A stretch of 33,037 nucleotides of DNA from JAAOZP01 sp964616835 (GTDB lineage: Archaea; Thermoproteota; EX4484-205; JAAOZP01), in NCBI GenBank assembly GCA_964616835.1, contig CAZTSG010000010.1, forward strand, positions 1 to 33,037, in the 5' to 3' direction. Within the stretch, counting starts at the first letter, position 1; each line of letters opens with the position of its first letter. Under the pieces are notes generated by a model, which searched no databases, had not been told where the DNA came from, and was given only the letters and a program-made list of their open reading frames with translations. Shown here piece after piece: positions 7,856-16,267 of the stretch. The position numbers were made by a program, and so were the translations under genes.

Positions 7856-10588
7856 ATGAGTAAGAAAAGCATCTTGTCTTTAACGCTTTTGCTGGCTATC
7901 ATCCTATTTTTAGCATTGCTCCAAGTATTGTTAAAGACTTCTGAAAACTTAGAGAATAAGATGGTGGAAAGATTATTCCCTTTTTATCTACCTTGGGACG
8001 ATGATGAAGAAACAATCATCAGCATCCGTAGAACTGGAAAACCAGCCGGCAGTCTTGGGCGAGTCTATGTGGGTGGGGACGGGCATCTTTATGTTGGAGG
8101 AGATAGGATAAAGTTTTTGGGAATCAATATCTGCGGTGGAGCAGCCTTCCCGGAGAAGAATGAGGCAGAGAAAATAGCTGCCCGGCTCGCTAAGTTTGGA
8201 GTGAACGCTGTCCGGTTCCACCATATGGATGCCAGCTGGGAGAGCTTCAACATTTTCGACAGGTCCACAGGAGGCACTAGAAAGCTTAACGATAATGCTC
8301 TCGACAGATTGGACTACTTCATACACTGTCTTAAGGAAAACGGTATATACGTTGATCTGAATCTTTTAGTCTCCAGAAGGTTTACGATTGCGGACGGTTT
8401 ACCCTCAGAGATCGAGCTTGTAGGCTGGAAGGAACAACAAGTCCTAGGATTCTTCATGGAAGAGGTTGAATCTTTAGAGAAGGAGTATGCGACACAACTT
8501 CTGACTCATTTCAATCCCTACACGGGAATGACCTACGGCGAAGACCCGGCTGTGGCCTTTGTGGAAATAGTTAATGAGCAGGGTTTGATACATTCCTGGT
8601 TGGACGGTGTAATAGATAGGCTTCCACAAATATTTAAGGATGCGCTTAAAGAGAAGTGGAATAACTATCTTCTTTCTAAATACGGCTCCGATGAGAATCT
8701 TAGAAAGGCGTGGGCAGCACCAGTAAGCCCTAGTCAGAGTGCCGAGCTTTTGAGAAACGGTTTTTTCGAGAATGGTTTGGATTCATGGGTTGTAGAAGTC
8801 CACGACGATGCAGAAGCATCTTATAGGATAATTACGGAAGCAGGGGGAAGATCATTTCTTGAAATCGCTGTGAAGAGAAAGGGTTTGGAGAACTGGCATG
8901 TACAGTTCAACCAGCCTGGGTTAAGAATAGCAGAAGGCGGAACATACTTAGTACGTTTCAGCGCTAAGGCAGATAGGAATGTTAGAGTTAGCATAGGCCT
9001 TGTCCAGGCTCACGAGCCATGGGGAGGGCTCTCGCAACGAGTTGACATAACGCTTACTAGAGACTGGGAGGATTATGAAATTGCTCTACTTGCATCTCAA
9101 TCCGAAGATAATGCTAGGCTAGATATCTCGGGGCTTGGAGCAAATATTGCTACCTACCAGTTTTCCTGTTTTTCAATGAAGCTGTTTAACGGATACGGTC
9201 TAATGAATGGTGAAAGCCTGAGTAATAAGACTGTTCAAATACTTCCCGTTTCCGAGTATAATAAGAGGAGCCCGGTTGCTAAGAGGGATTGGGTTGAATT
9301 CCTATACTTCTTGGAGGAGAGCTTCTTCACGGAAATGTATCGTTTTATAAAGGAGGAGCTTGGTGTCAAAGCTCTCGTAATAGGCACTACAGTCGGCTGT
9401 AGTACAGCCAACATAATGGCTAAGCTCGACATAGTTGACACTCACGCGTACTGGATGCACCCCTGGTTTCCAGGGTACGCGTGGGACCCTGAGAACTGGT
9501 ATGTTATCAATGAGCCAATGGTTAATAAACCGCAGCAGAGTACTATCGTAGGTCTGGCTGTTAAAAGGATTTATGGAAAACCCCACTTTGTTACTGAGTA
9601 TAACCATCCTGCGCCAAACATGTATGATGCTGAAACAGCTTTAACCCTAGCAACGTATGCAGCCTTCCAAGACTGGGATGGAATATTCCTTTTCGACTAT
9701 GGGGCGAGGGGCGATTGGAACTCTAAAAAGATTAGAGGATTTTTCAATATAGATCAGCATCCGGTTAAGATGGCAACCCTAATACCTGCACATTTTATTT
9801 TTGTGAGGGGAGATGTAAAGCCCGGGGAAAAGCTTGTAACGGTTAAGATGGATGGTGAGGACGAGGTTAGGCTCATAGCCGGCGGGAAAGCCTATGCTTG
9901 GATGCTTCCAGACGGGGGGACTGCAGGGCTAAATCCATTACTGTCGTTGCTCCATAGGACGGCGGTTGCAACTGGAAACAGTTTTAATAATAACACTGTT
10001 TTCGAGAATTCTCAAAATATTTATCTTTCTGACACGGGAGAAATAGTATGGAACGTTTCTGATCCAGAAAAAGGATTGATACTTGTGAATACTTCGAGAA
10101 GCATCGCAATAATTGGTTTCGGCGGAGGAAGAAAATTAGAGTTTGGCAATACTATTATTGAAGTTGGGGAGACCCTTTTAGACGGCTGGTGTGCAATAAC
10201 GCTTTCAACACTAGATGGCGAGAATATATCTTCTTCAAAGAAAATGCTACTGATTGCAGCAGGATACACTACGAATACGAGAATGCGTTTACGCGCGTAC
10301 GGAGGCAAGAGTATCCTGACATGGTCCCAAGACTCGCTTATCAGTATTGAAACCTATAGGGGACCAGTGACATGCGGGTCGAACTGGGGCTATGCGCCGA
10401 CCATTACTGAGGGAATACCAGTAACTATAAGAATGAGAACAGGAATGAATCTTGAAGTATGGGCATTAGACAACAGGGGTGGGAGAACCAGCCGGGTAGA
10501 AGTGGTTAGTGAAGGAGATTACAAGGTTTTCACGATAGGGCCGGAGTATCAAACAATATGGTATGAGTTAGCACTATCAGAAAGCTAA
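7856..10588 (+). CDS. Membrane-anchored clan GH-A glycoside hydrolase with inserted CBM-like domain, 910 aa
   Basis: Residues 5-26 form an N-terminal membrane anchor, so the rest should lie outside the cell. Residues about 85-290 look like the first half of a (beta/alpha)8 barrel of GH5-like type: FLGINICGG, then GVNAVRFHHMD. They end at the acid/base strand with N240-E241 (EIVNEQG). A jelly-roll-like carbohydrate-binding region (about 299-444; starts LLRNGFFENGLDSW, the usual opening of CBM4/9-like modules) then interrupts the barrel. The barrel resumes at about 475, with DTHAYW at 528-533 and the likely nucleophile E581 in FVTEYNHP. Beta-rich C-terminal domains (about 650-905) follow. The substrate is unknown; beta-linked glucans or mannans are possible. 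It belongs with the surface-degradation cluster to its left and is transcribed away from it. The exact GH family cannot be fixed by eye. Confidence 0.78.
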   Translation: MSKKSILSLTLLLAIILFLALLQVLLKTSENLENKMVERLFPFYLPWDDDEETIISIRRTGKPAGSLGRVYVGGDGHLYVGGDRIKFLGINICGGAAFPEKNEAEKIAARLAKFGVNAVRFHHMDASWESFNIFDRSTGGTRKLNDNALDRLDYFIHCLKENGIYVDLNLLVSRRFTIADGLPSEIELVGWKEQQVLGFFMEEVESLEKEYATQLLTHFNPYTGMTYGEDPAVAFVEIVNEQGLIHSWLDGVIDRLPQIFKDALKEKWNNYLLSKYGSDENLRKAWAAPVSPSQSAELLRNGFFENGLDSWVVEVHDDAEASYRIITEAGGRSFLEIAVKRKGLENWHVQFNQPGLRIAEGGTYLVRFSAKADRNVRVSIGLVQAHEPWGGLSQRVDITLTRDWEDYEIALLASQSEDNARLDISGLGANIATYQFSCFSMKLFNGYGLMNGESLSNKTVQILPVSEYNKRSPVAKRDWVEFLYFLEESFFTEMYRFIKEELGVKALVIGTTVGCSTANIMAKLDIVDTHAYWMHPWFPGYAWDPENWYVINEPMVNKPQQSTIVGLAVKRIYGKPHFVTEYNHPAPNMYDAETALTLATYAAFQDWDGIFLFDYGARGDWNSKKIRGFFNIDQHPVKMATLIPAHFIFVRGDVKPGEKLVTVKMDGEDEVRLIAGGKAYAWMLPDGGTAGLNPLLSLLHRTAVATGNSFNNNTVFENSQNIYLSDTGEIVWNVSDPEKGLILVNTSRSIAIIGFGGGRKLEFGNTIIEVGETLLDGWCAITLSTLDGENISSSKKMLLIAAGYTTNTRMRLRAYGGKSILTWSQDSLISIETYRGPVTCGSNWGYAPTITEGIPVTIRMRTGMNLEVWALDNRGGRTSRVEVVSEGDYKVFTIGPEYQTIWYELALSES

Positions 10589-10628
10589 ACGAAAACATTC
10601 CTAGCGTAGGAGATTTGGAAGAAGCCGT

Positions 10629-11438
10629 CTACTCGTTAAAGTCCAGAAGCTCATGTTCTATCCTATCTTCTTCAGCCCAGCATACGAGCAGGTTATTGTT
10701 TCTCAACGGACGCCAGACTCCCTTCTCAGTCTTCTCAGAAGCCACTACAACGTGTTTTTCATCGATTTTGAAACACATTTCGAATACTGGAGAATCCCCA
10801 TAGCATATGGACTTCCCCGGGCTAGTTAAGTATCTTGAAAACGCGTAGAGCCTCTCACCATCCGAGAATATTGTATTAAGGCTGGTGAAGGGTGCTTCAA
10901 ACCTGCTGGGCTTCTCCTCCCTAAATATTTCCATCAGAGTTTTCTCAACATTCTTGAAGGCAGTAATAATGTTGTTCTCCTTCTCGATTAGGCTGAGCAA
11001 AAGGTAGAAATATACTTCGCTATCGTTGTTGCTCTTTACCAGCTCCCCGTACGAGCCTAGTCTCTTAATCACCTCGTCAGGTATGTTGATCGAACCATTA
11101 TGCGCCATAAGGTAGTTTGAATAGTGGAAAGGTTGAGAGTTTTCTGGAGATATTAGTTTTTCAAGCGGCAACCCCCTAGGATTACTGGCCTTTCTCACAT
11201 GCGCGATTATTATCCTACCCCTAGTGGATTTAACAACTTCCTTAAACCTTTCCTCCTCATCGTATACGGCTCTTTCAGACTTGAAAACGATAGGGATTCG
11301 CCCCAAGTAGAACCCTATACCCCAGCCGTCTGATTGGCTACCCTTAACCGCTTGTTTGAAAAGAGAACACTCAGCATCCAGCAAATGGTTTTCAACACTA
11401 CTGCTTTCAACAAACATTGCACCCAAGAGCCTGCACAT
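10629..11438 (-). CDS. Class II glutamine amidotransferase (YafJ-like), 269 aa
   Basis: After removal of Met1 the protein begins with Cys2 (MCRLLGA), the N-terminal nucleophile of class II glutaminases. Further family motifs are SDGWGIGFY (36-44), HVRKAS (80-85), which binds the substrate carboxylate, and MAHNGSI (111-117), with N-D-S-E near 138-141. The length matches stand-alone GATase type 2 proteins; no synthase domain is attached, so the ammonia acceptor is unknown. It is a single gene, convergent with the glycoside hydrolase (40 bases apart) and divergent from the small FUN14-like gene. The mRNA is probably leaderless, with BoxA 27 bases before the ATG. Confidence 0.85.
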   Translation of the reverse strand: MCRLLGAMFVESSSVENHLLDAECSLFKQAVKGSQSDGWGIGFYLGRIPIVFKSERAVYDEEERFKEVVKSTRGRIIIAHVRKASNPRGLPLEKLISPENSQPFHYSNYLMAHNGSINIPDEVIKRLGSYGELVKSNNDSEVYFYLLLSLIEKENNIITAFKNVEKTLMEIFREEKPSRFEAPFTSLNTIFSDGERLYAFSRYLTSPGKSICYGDSPVFEMCFKIDEKHVVVASEKTEKGVWRPLRNNNLLVCWAEEDRIEHELLDFNE

Positions 11439-11458
11439 GACTCATATTTGTGAAAAAC

Positions 11459-11470
11459 GTTATTTATATG
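11459..11470 (-). promoter_or_regulatory. BoxA promoter for amidotransferase gene
   Basis: On the minus strand this reads CATATAAATAAC, a near-ideal archaeal TATA box. Its centre is 27 bases from the ATG at 11438, which predicts transcription starting at the start codon (leaderless mRNA). Confidence 0.65.
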
Positions 11471-11517
11471 TTTAAGATCCGTCAGGATGCGTGTTTCTTC
11501 TTTAAGGAGGAAAACAA

Positions 11518-11526
11518 ATTTATATA
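11518..11526 (+). promoter_or_regulatory. BoxA promoter for FUN14-like gene
   Basis: TTTATATAA is centred about 28 bases before the ATG at 11550, with no ribosome-binding site between. This is the leaderless arrangement again. Together with the box at 11459-11470 it makes the 111-base spacer a simple divergent promoter. Confidence 0.65.
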
Positions 11527-11549
11527 ATTTCATCGGAGTTTAAAGCATC

Positions 11550-11816
11550 ATGATCGAACCGGTTGCGATAATAGGGCTAATAGTAGGAATTGGAGTAAGG
11601 TATCTCATAGCAAAAGCACTTAAAGTCGCCGCGATAATTGGACTAATAATTCTACTCCTAGCATTTCTCGGAATTACTGTCATCTCAAGAAGACAGGTTG
11701 AGGAATTCCTAAGAGCAATACTGCCGGCGATCGAAATGATTAAAGCATTTATAGAATCATCGCAATTGTTCGCAGTAGGAATATTGATAGGGTTTGCAAT
11801 AGGACTTCTAAAGTAG
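11550..11816 (+). CDS. Small membrane protein, FUN14-like, 88 aa
   Basis: Two hydrophobic stretches (about residues 4-18 and 24-46) are followed by an amphipathic helix (48-70) and a final hydrophobic segment (73-87) rich in Gly (FAVGILIGFAIGLL). The pattern G-x-x-x-G-x-x-x-x-K-A-L-K followed by a long helix and a C-terminal A-V-G-x-x-x-G-x-x-x-G segment resembles FUN14-domain proteins, which are known as small membrane proteins in many archaea and as mitophagy receptors in eukaryotes. The function in archaea is not established. The gene stands alone with its own strong promoter. The assignment is by pattern only; it could be an unrelated small membrane protein. Confidence 0.55.
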   Translation: MIEPVAIIGLIVGIGVRYLIAKALKVAAIIGLIILLLAFLGITVISRRQVEEFLRAILPAIEMIKAFIESSQLFAVGILIGFAIGLLK

Positions 11817-11917
11817 AGTTTTGAATAAAATGGCTCTAACTCACCGCTGATCCAGCAATGATCGTACGTAGTTTCTAATAAGAGGGGATACTTTGATGCT
11901 GTTCTGATTTTAAAACA

Positions 11918-12376
11918 TTATTTTTTAATAACCTTAGGCTTTGTTTCCCTTAGAATCAGAAGCGTTTCGAACCAGAGTATTGCTAGCGACGAGAAACCGA
12001 CTAGTAATGCGAAGAGATTGTGCAGACTCAGCGTCTGAGGGTAAACTAGGAGGTATGTTGAAACCATGCTCGTTATAAAGCAAGCGTAAAGTAGGAACCG
12101 GGGTAGCCGAAGCCCCCCTATCTTAATATAGAGCTTTAGCAATCCTACATTAATCTCTTTAACAACACGGTAGTCTCCCTTCTCATCCTTCGCAAGTAGG
12201 CCGAGTTCTCTAAGCTTCTCTAGATGGTAAGAGGCTATGCTAGGACTCTTGAAGCCCAGTGCTCTCTGAACCTCTCTGACTCCATAGCTATCATTAACAC
12301 CTGACTTTATCAGATGAAGGTAGACTTGAAGAGTCTTACCGTGCAGTTTATACTCAACATCCTCCTCGCTGTCCAA
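11918..12376 (-). CDS. Membrane-tethered winged-helix transcriptional regulator, 152 aa
   Basis: Residues about 13-75 form a winged helix-turn-helix. Helix 2 and the recognition helix read VREVQRALGFKSPSIASYHLE, shown here only as the region 33-53, and the wing is KGDYRVV. Two membrane helices (about 90-112 and 118-142) follow, so the DNA-binding domain would face the cytoplasm from the membrane. The order, HTH then two helices, is common among archaeal ArsR/MarR-like membrane regulators. The start is TTG at 12376. The gene lies 47 bases downstream of the SIMPL-domain gene on the same strand but has its own BoxA and a palindrome overlapping it, which suggests autoregulation. The signal sensed is unknown. 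Confidence 0.75.
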   Translation of the reverse strand: MDSEEDVEYKLHGKTLQVYLHLIKSGVNDSYGVREVQRALGFKSPSIASYHLEKLRELGLLAKDEKGDYRVVKEINVGLLKLYIKIGGLRLPRFLLYACFITSMVSTYLLVYPQTLSLHNLFALLVGFSSLAILWFETLLILRETKPKVIKK

Positions 12377-12383
12377 TCAGAGG

Positions 12384-12400
12384 ATTACACCGGTTGTAAT
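12384..12400. promoter_or_regulatory. Candidate operator: inverted repeat at regulator promoter
   Basis: Arms ATTACA (12384-12389) and TGTAAT (12395-12400) are perfect inverted repeats around a 5-base centre. They lie immediately between the start codon region and the BoxA of the winged-helix gene and overlap the BoxA edge. A dimeric winged-helix protein bound here would block the promoter. The repeat is seen directly; the operator role is inference. Confidence 0.5.
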
Positions 12401-12407
12401 ATAAAAA
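12399..12407 (-). promoter_or_regulatory. BoxA promoter for winged-helix regulator
   Basis: The minus strand reads TTTTTATAT, centred about 27 bases from the TTG start at 12376, predicting a leaderless mRNA. Its downstream edge is shared with the inverted repeat described separately. Confidence 0.55.
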
Positions 12408-12423
12408 CTAGAGTATTAAACAT

Positions 12424-13272
12424 TTATCTGAACTCGTATACTGCAGAAATGCTTACTGTCACGCTAACCTCTTCAGGCGGAAGTATTGGCGTCAATACGG
12501 TTCCCATCGGAGTTGGAGAAGGAACAGCTGGTTCAAAAGAGTAGCTTGCTACATTCGGAGAGTAGCTTAAGGCGCTTATTGAAAACAGGTTTGTTAAGGT
12601 TACTCCCGCAGCACTAGCTATGGCCCTAGCCTTTGAATCAGCATCTTTCACAGCAATCCTTAATGCCTCCAGCCCTAGTTGGCGCAACGCCTCCTCGGAT
12701 ATTGTGAACTGGATGGAGGAGACATGATTCGCGCCAGCAGATACTGCGCCGTCAATTATCCCCCCTATATTGTTAAAATTCCTTACAGTAACCCTAATCG
12801 TATTTAAGCAAGTGTATCCAGTGATCCTCGGCGATTCACGGTTAGAGTAATCCCAGATGGGAGTTAAACTGTATAGGGAGGTTTCCATCTGGTCCTCAGT
12901 TACCCCCATATTTTTAAGAGCCTGGACGACGCTATTCATCTTGAGGGAGTTTTCGGAAATTGCTTCCTCCGCGCTACCTGCTTGTGTAACCACGCTTAGG
13001 CTTATTAGCGCTCTGTCGGGCTTTGCCTTAGCCACACCCACGCCGGTTACGCTTATCGTTTTACTCTTCTGGTCTAAAGCTCCACTAAAGATATCAGCAT
13101 AAAGAGCCCTTTTTTCGGAAAGCCCTAGTTCCGGGGACTCTAAGTAGAACGTTGAAGAACGTTGTTCAGAGGAGTATGACAGTAATAGTAGGAATAGGGT
13201 AAGATTCACACCTATGGTTATTACTGCAACTATACTTAGTGCAAGAATCATCCTTTTGCCTAGGACTTCCAT
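12424..13272 (-). CDS. SIMPL-domain (DUF541) protein, membrane-anchored
   Basis: An N-terminal hydrophobic helix (about residues 8-30) anchors or exports the protein. From residue about 70 it follows the SIMPL/DUF541 pattern: ISVTGVGVAKAKPDRALISLSV at the start, then helix-strand repeats, T-I-R-V-T-V-R, and a closing V-S-V-T-V-S-I-S-A-V-Y-E-F. Bacterial relatives are periplasmic proteins of the BP26/YggE type that form ring-like oligomers; the archaeal role is unknown. I place the start at ATG 13272 because a BoxA (13293-13302) is 25 bases upstream; a GTG one codon earlier is possible. It lies 68 bases downstream of the metallopeptidase-VWA gene on the same strand but has its own promoter, so it may or may not belong with that block. 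Confidence 0.8.
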   Translation of the reverse strand: MEVLGKRMILALSIVAVITIGVNLTLFLLLLSYSSEQRSSTFYLESPELGLSEKRALYADIFSGALDQKSKTISVTGVGVAKAKPDRALISLSVVTQAGSAEEAISENSLKMNSVVQALKNMGVTEDQMETSLYSLTPIWDYSNRESPRITGYTCLNTIRVTVRNFNNIGGIIDGAVSAGANHVSSIQFTISEEALRQLGLEALRIAVKDADSKARAIASAAGVTLTNLFSISALSYSPNVASYSFEPAVPSPTPMGTVLTPILPPEEVSVTVSISAVYEFR

Positions 13273-13343
13273 CACGAACTTTAATGACTCGGATATTTTT
13301 AACCGTATTGTTTAGGATTAGGTGTCTAGGAATACGAACAGCT

Positions 13344-15065
13344 TTAAGAGACGGTTTGCTGGTTTTTGAAAACCAGTAATGGACCATAGTCCTCACTGGT
13401 TTCTCTAGCAACCAGATATTGCAGGTCTTTCTCAGGGTCTCTGACTGGGATTATCCTTAAACCGCTAACCCTGCTTATTTTCTTCAGATTCTCCGGATAA
13501 TCTCCCCCGTGCAAGTAGAATATTTTAACCAAATGCCCCTTCTTAACTATCTGTTCTAGGAATGGAAGGGCTTCCTCGATATTCTGCCAACCGCAATCTG
13601 TTATTATGTTGATTACAACCCTGTTCTCGCTTTCGGAAACAAGTTCCATTATCCTGCTGAGTGGAAGTATCGTCATGTTTCCAAAGTAGAGTGATAAGGC
13701 TATTTCTTTTTCCAGCATCGATCCCTGCCAGTCCACAGAGTAATAGTCTGATGAGAAGCTTATGGAAGCAGTTTTACCTCCAACTCTCTCTGCAGACAAT
13801 AGGTTGATGAAGGCGGAGGTTGCAGCATTATCGGAAACATTCTCCATACTCTTACTAGCATCTAAAACTATTAGGCTTGAAGGGATGCTTGTTACTGTGA
13901 GATTACTCCCCATGCCCTTAATCTCGTTTTCCCATTTCACCATATTTACTTCAATCCTCGGCTTCCCCTCGTCCAAGCTGGCTTCTAGATCAAGTTCCTC
14001 AACCTCATCCTCTATATTCCAGTCCGTCGGATAGCTCGATATTGAAAGACTGGGCTCAGGTCTTTTCCCCTCCTCCAAGTATATTAGCATCGTCCTCCTT
14101 GCCCTAGCCCTATACCAAAATATTTTCCAAAACAGATTTTTGACCATTTCCTCGGAAAGTCTCGAGTACGGTTTACTCATGCTTGTATACAGCTTTGGCT
14201 CCCTACCGGTCTCGGCTCCTACTCGACTCATTCTCCCGGAGGCCCTGCCACCCTTTTTCTCACTCGCCCCTTTCCGGCTTTTCTTCACTATCTTCTTGAT
14301 CTCAGACTCGACGCCTTTCAAGCGGGGCTTTATCCAATATTCGTAGAACTTCATCGCTTCCTCACTATCCTTTATTCCACCCATTACTTCGCTTATCTTC
14401 TCGATACCCCTCTTGCTCAAGTCTTCCCTCAAGAGGATGCTGGTACTCGAGCCGGTTAGGTGTTTCGGAACCTTTGCTTTCACCTTATTCAATGAAAGTA
14501 TTGAAGCTATTAGGCTTATTTTACTAAACCAGCTTCTCTCCGATTTCATAACCATGCTTATCTGTCTGGCAACGTTCTCAACAACATAATCATATTCCCC
14601 ACGAGGCCTCTTTAAGAGGTGCCTGTAAACTGCCTGAACGTATCTTCCAATACTTTTTTGACGAGTATTGAGAAAACTATCCACGTGGTAGGGTATTTCG
14701 CCAAACCTGTTTAAGAGATAGAAGCAATCAACATTCAAATCGGCGAATAGCATAAGTGAAAAATATGCGATATCCCAGTTCCTGCAGGAGCTATATGCTT
14801 CTCTGACAAGCTCGTGTGCTGTCCTTATGTCGTAGGGGCAGTAGTGAAGATGAGAAACTTCGTGCCTCATTATTGAAATAAGGTATTTTTCCCCGTCAAC
14901 CCCTTTTGGAATGGCTTTTGGAGAAATGTGAATTTTAGAACCTGTCACGAAGAAAGGAGGAGCTTTCCCTCCATTCCTAACTATTTCCAATTCGCAAGGC
15001 GGAAAGTAGAGCTCGCTTCTGACTTGTGCGAAAACCCTTATTATTTCAGCTTCATCCAGCTTCAA
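13344..15065 (-). CDS. HExxH metallopeptidase-like / von Willebrand A fusion protein, 573 aa
   Basis: The N-terminal domain carries a zinc-peptidase motif, H68-E-V-S-H72, followed by W-D-I-A (97-100) and an acidic N-V-D segment (111-113) that may supply the third ligand. This arrangement recalls the DUF2201 putative metallopeptidase family. A basic linker (about 255-290) follows. The C-terminal domain (about 396-550) is a VWA fold with the MIDAS motif D401-A-S-K-S405, a Thr near 464 and a D489 in ITDCGW. In the known DUF2201/MoxR pairs a VWA-type protein works with an AAA+ ATPase. The start is TTG at 15065, overlapping the MoxR stop codon by four bases (TTGA), so the two are translationally coupled. 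No signal peptide is present, so it is cytoplasmic. The target is unknown. Confidence 0.78.
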   Translation of the reverse strand: MKLDEAEIIRVFAQVRSELYFPPCELEIVRNGGKAPPFFVTGSKIHISPKAIPKGVDGEKYLISIMRHEVSHLHYCPYDIRTAHELVREAYSSCRNWDIAYFSLMLFADLNVDCFYLLNRFGEIPYHVDSFLNTRQKSIGRYVQAVYRHLLKRPRGEYDYVVENVARQISMVMKSERSWFSKISLIASILSLNKVKAKVPKHLTGSSTSILLREDLSKRGIEKISEVMGGIKDSEEAMKFYEYWIKPRLKGVESEIKKIVKKSRKGASEKKGGRASGRMSRVGAETGREPKLYTSMSKPYSRLSEEMVKNLFWKIFWYRARARRTMLIYLEEGKRPEPSLSISSYPTDWNIEDEVEELDLEASLDEGKPRIEVNMVKWENEIKGMGSNLTVTSIPSSLIVLDASKSMENVSDNAATSAFINLLSAERVGGKTASISFSSDYYSVDWQGSMLEKEIALSLYFGNMTILPLSRIMELVSESENRVVINIITDCGWQNIEEALPFLEQIVKKGHLVKIFYLHGGDYPENLKKISRVSGLRIIPVRDPEKDLQYLVARETSEDYGPLLVFKNQQTVS

Positions 15066-16267
15066 TCTATACCAAGCCCTACTTTCAGAGTTTCTTCTCT
15101 ACTTATCTTCCCCTCCTTAACCCATTTCTCCTCAAGAGTGAAAAGCTCCTCTGCAAACACATTATCCTCCGAGGCTATTTCCTTAGCCACTTTATAGAGG
15201 CCCGGGCTGAAATTATTATAGAGCTCGTTGAGAATAAACCATTGCTTCCTCGATTCTCTTTCAAACATTCTCTCCCTTTCCCTTTCAAGCAATTCATCGA
15301 TCTCCGTTAGTGGTTTCTCAGCATTCAGTAAGCCGATCCTGTGTACAAGGACCCATTTAGCCATCTTGAGAATATCTTCCTCGTCAACCATCCCATAAAG
15401 CCACTTCTTGGCTTTAGCCAATTGGAGAAGAACGATCGTAGCCCTCTCGCTAGGCGGTTCCTTAACCCTGCTGCAAACGAATCTAGTGAAATGACAGCCT
15501 TCGCACAAGAGGGGAAGGGGGGAACTACTGTGTTCTTTGCCCTTCACGCATACTTGAAAGTCTCTGATCAAAGTATTAATGAAACCCATTATTCCAGGTT
15601 CGACCTCAGTATTCTCAACCTCCATCCTTATTCTACTCAGGTCCTCATAACTTATTACCTGCGGCATGGAGTCAACTAAATCGTAGCTGTAGGAATGGTT
15701 CAACTCTTGTAGGGCAAATTTCTGGCTTACTGTAAGAGAATTCAAATATATTACTATGTCGAACCTGTCGTAGAATGGTGGGGGTTGAATGAAGGTTGTT
15801 GTGTCATGAGGGTTTTCGTTAGCTATCAGCGTGTAGTCTTCCACACTATACCTCTGACCGTATGCCCACACTTCTCCAAACTGCATAAGATGATGAATGT
15901 TCGCAGTAGTGTATGGATTAAGCCTGTTAACCTCATCTATGCCCTTCCCCGGTGCCTGTACAAACCTCGCCCAAAGAACCTTCTCCATGCCCTTTTTTTC
16001 AAGCGAAGGAATGTGAAGCCTGCCAACAACCTCCCCCCTCTTAACCTCGGAAGACCCTGATATTACGATGAAATCTTCTCCGAAAAGCCCTTTCAAAACA
16101 AGTAGCATAAGCGTAGACTTACCGGTCCCCCTGGGAGCTCTTATGAGCGTCGTAGACCTTCTGTGTAAAAGGTTCAGTACCAGTATTTGAATAACATCCT
16201 GGTTTCCTATGAATCTTTTCATCAACTCCCTCATGAGTCTTTCTACAAGACTTTTTCCACTGCTCAT
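15062..16267 (-). CDS. MoxR-type AAA+ ATPase with four-cysteine cluster, 401 aa
   Basis: A Walker A motif APRGTGKS lies at 44-51, a Walker B-like GIDEVNR at 109-115, sensor 1 IANEN at 148-152 and the arginine-finger segment DRFD at 167-170. The ordering and spacing are those of the MoxR/CbbQ branch of AAA+ proteins. In the lid region four cysteines occur as C239-x14-C254-x2-C257-x6-C264, which could hold a Zn ion or Fe-S cluster and is not part of the basic MoxR fold. I start the gene at ATG 16267 because this gives an ATGA overlap with the upstream stop codon; a GTG at 16282 would overlap by 19 bases. It sits between the tail-anchored protein and the VWA-metallopeptidase in a tightly coupled operon. 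It is presumably the motor that loads or remodels the VWA partner or its target. Confidence 0.83.
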   Translation of the reverse strand: MSSGKSLVERLMRELMKRFIGNQDVIQILVLNLLHRRSTTLIRAPRGTGKSTLMLLVLKGLFGEDFIVISGSSEVKRGEVVGRLHIPSLEKKGMEKVLWARFVQAPGKGIDEVNRLNPYTTANIHHLMQFGEVWAYGQRYSVEDYTLIANENPHDTTTFIQPPPFYDRFDIVIYLNSLTVSQKFALQELNHSYSYDLVDSMPQVISYEDLSRIRMEVENTEVEPGIMGFINTLIRDFQVCVKGKEHSSSPLPLLCEGCHFTRFVCSRVKEPPSERATIVLLQLAKAKKWLYGMVDEEDILKMAKWVLVHRIGLLNAEKPLTEIDELLERERERMFERESRKQWFILNELYNNFSPGLYKVAKEIASEDNVFAEELFTLEEKWVKEGKISREETLKVGLGID

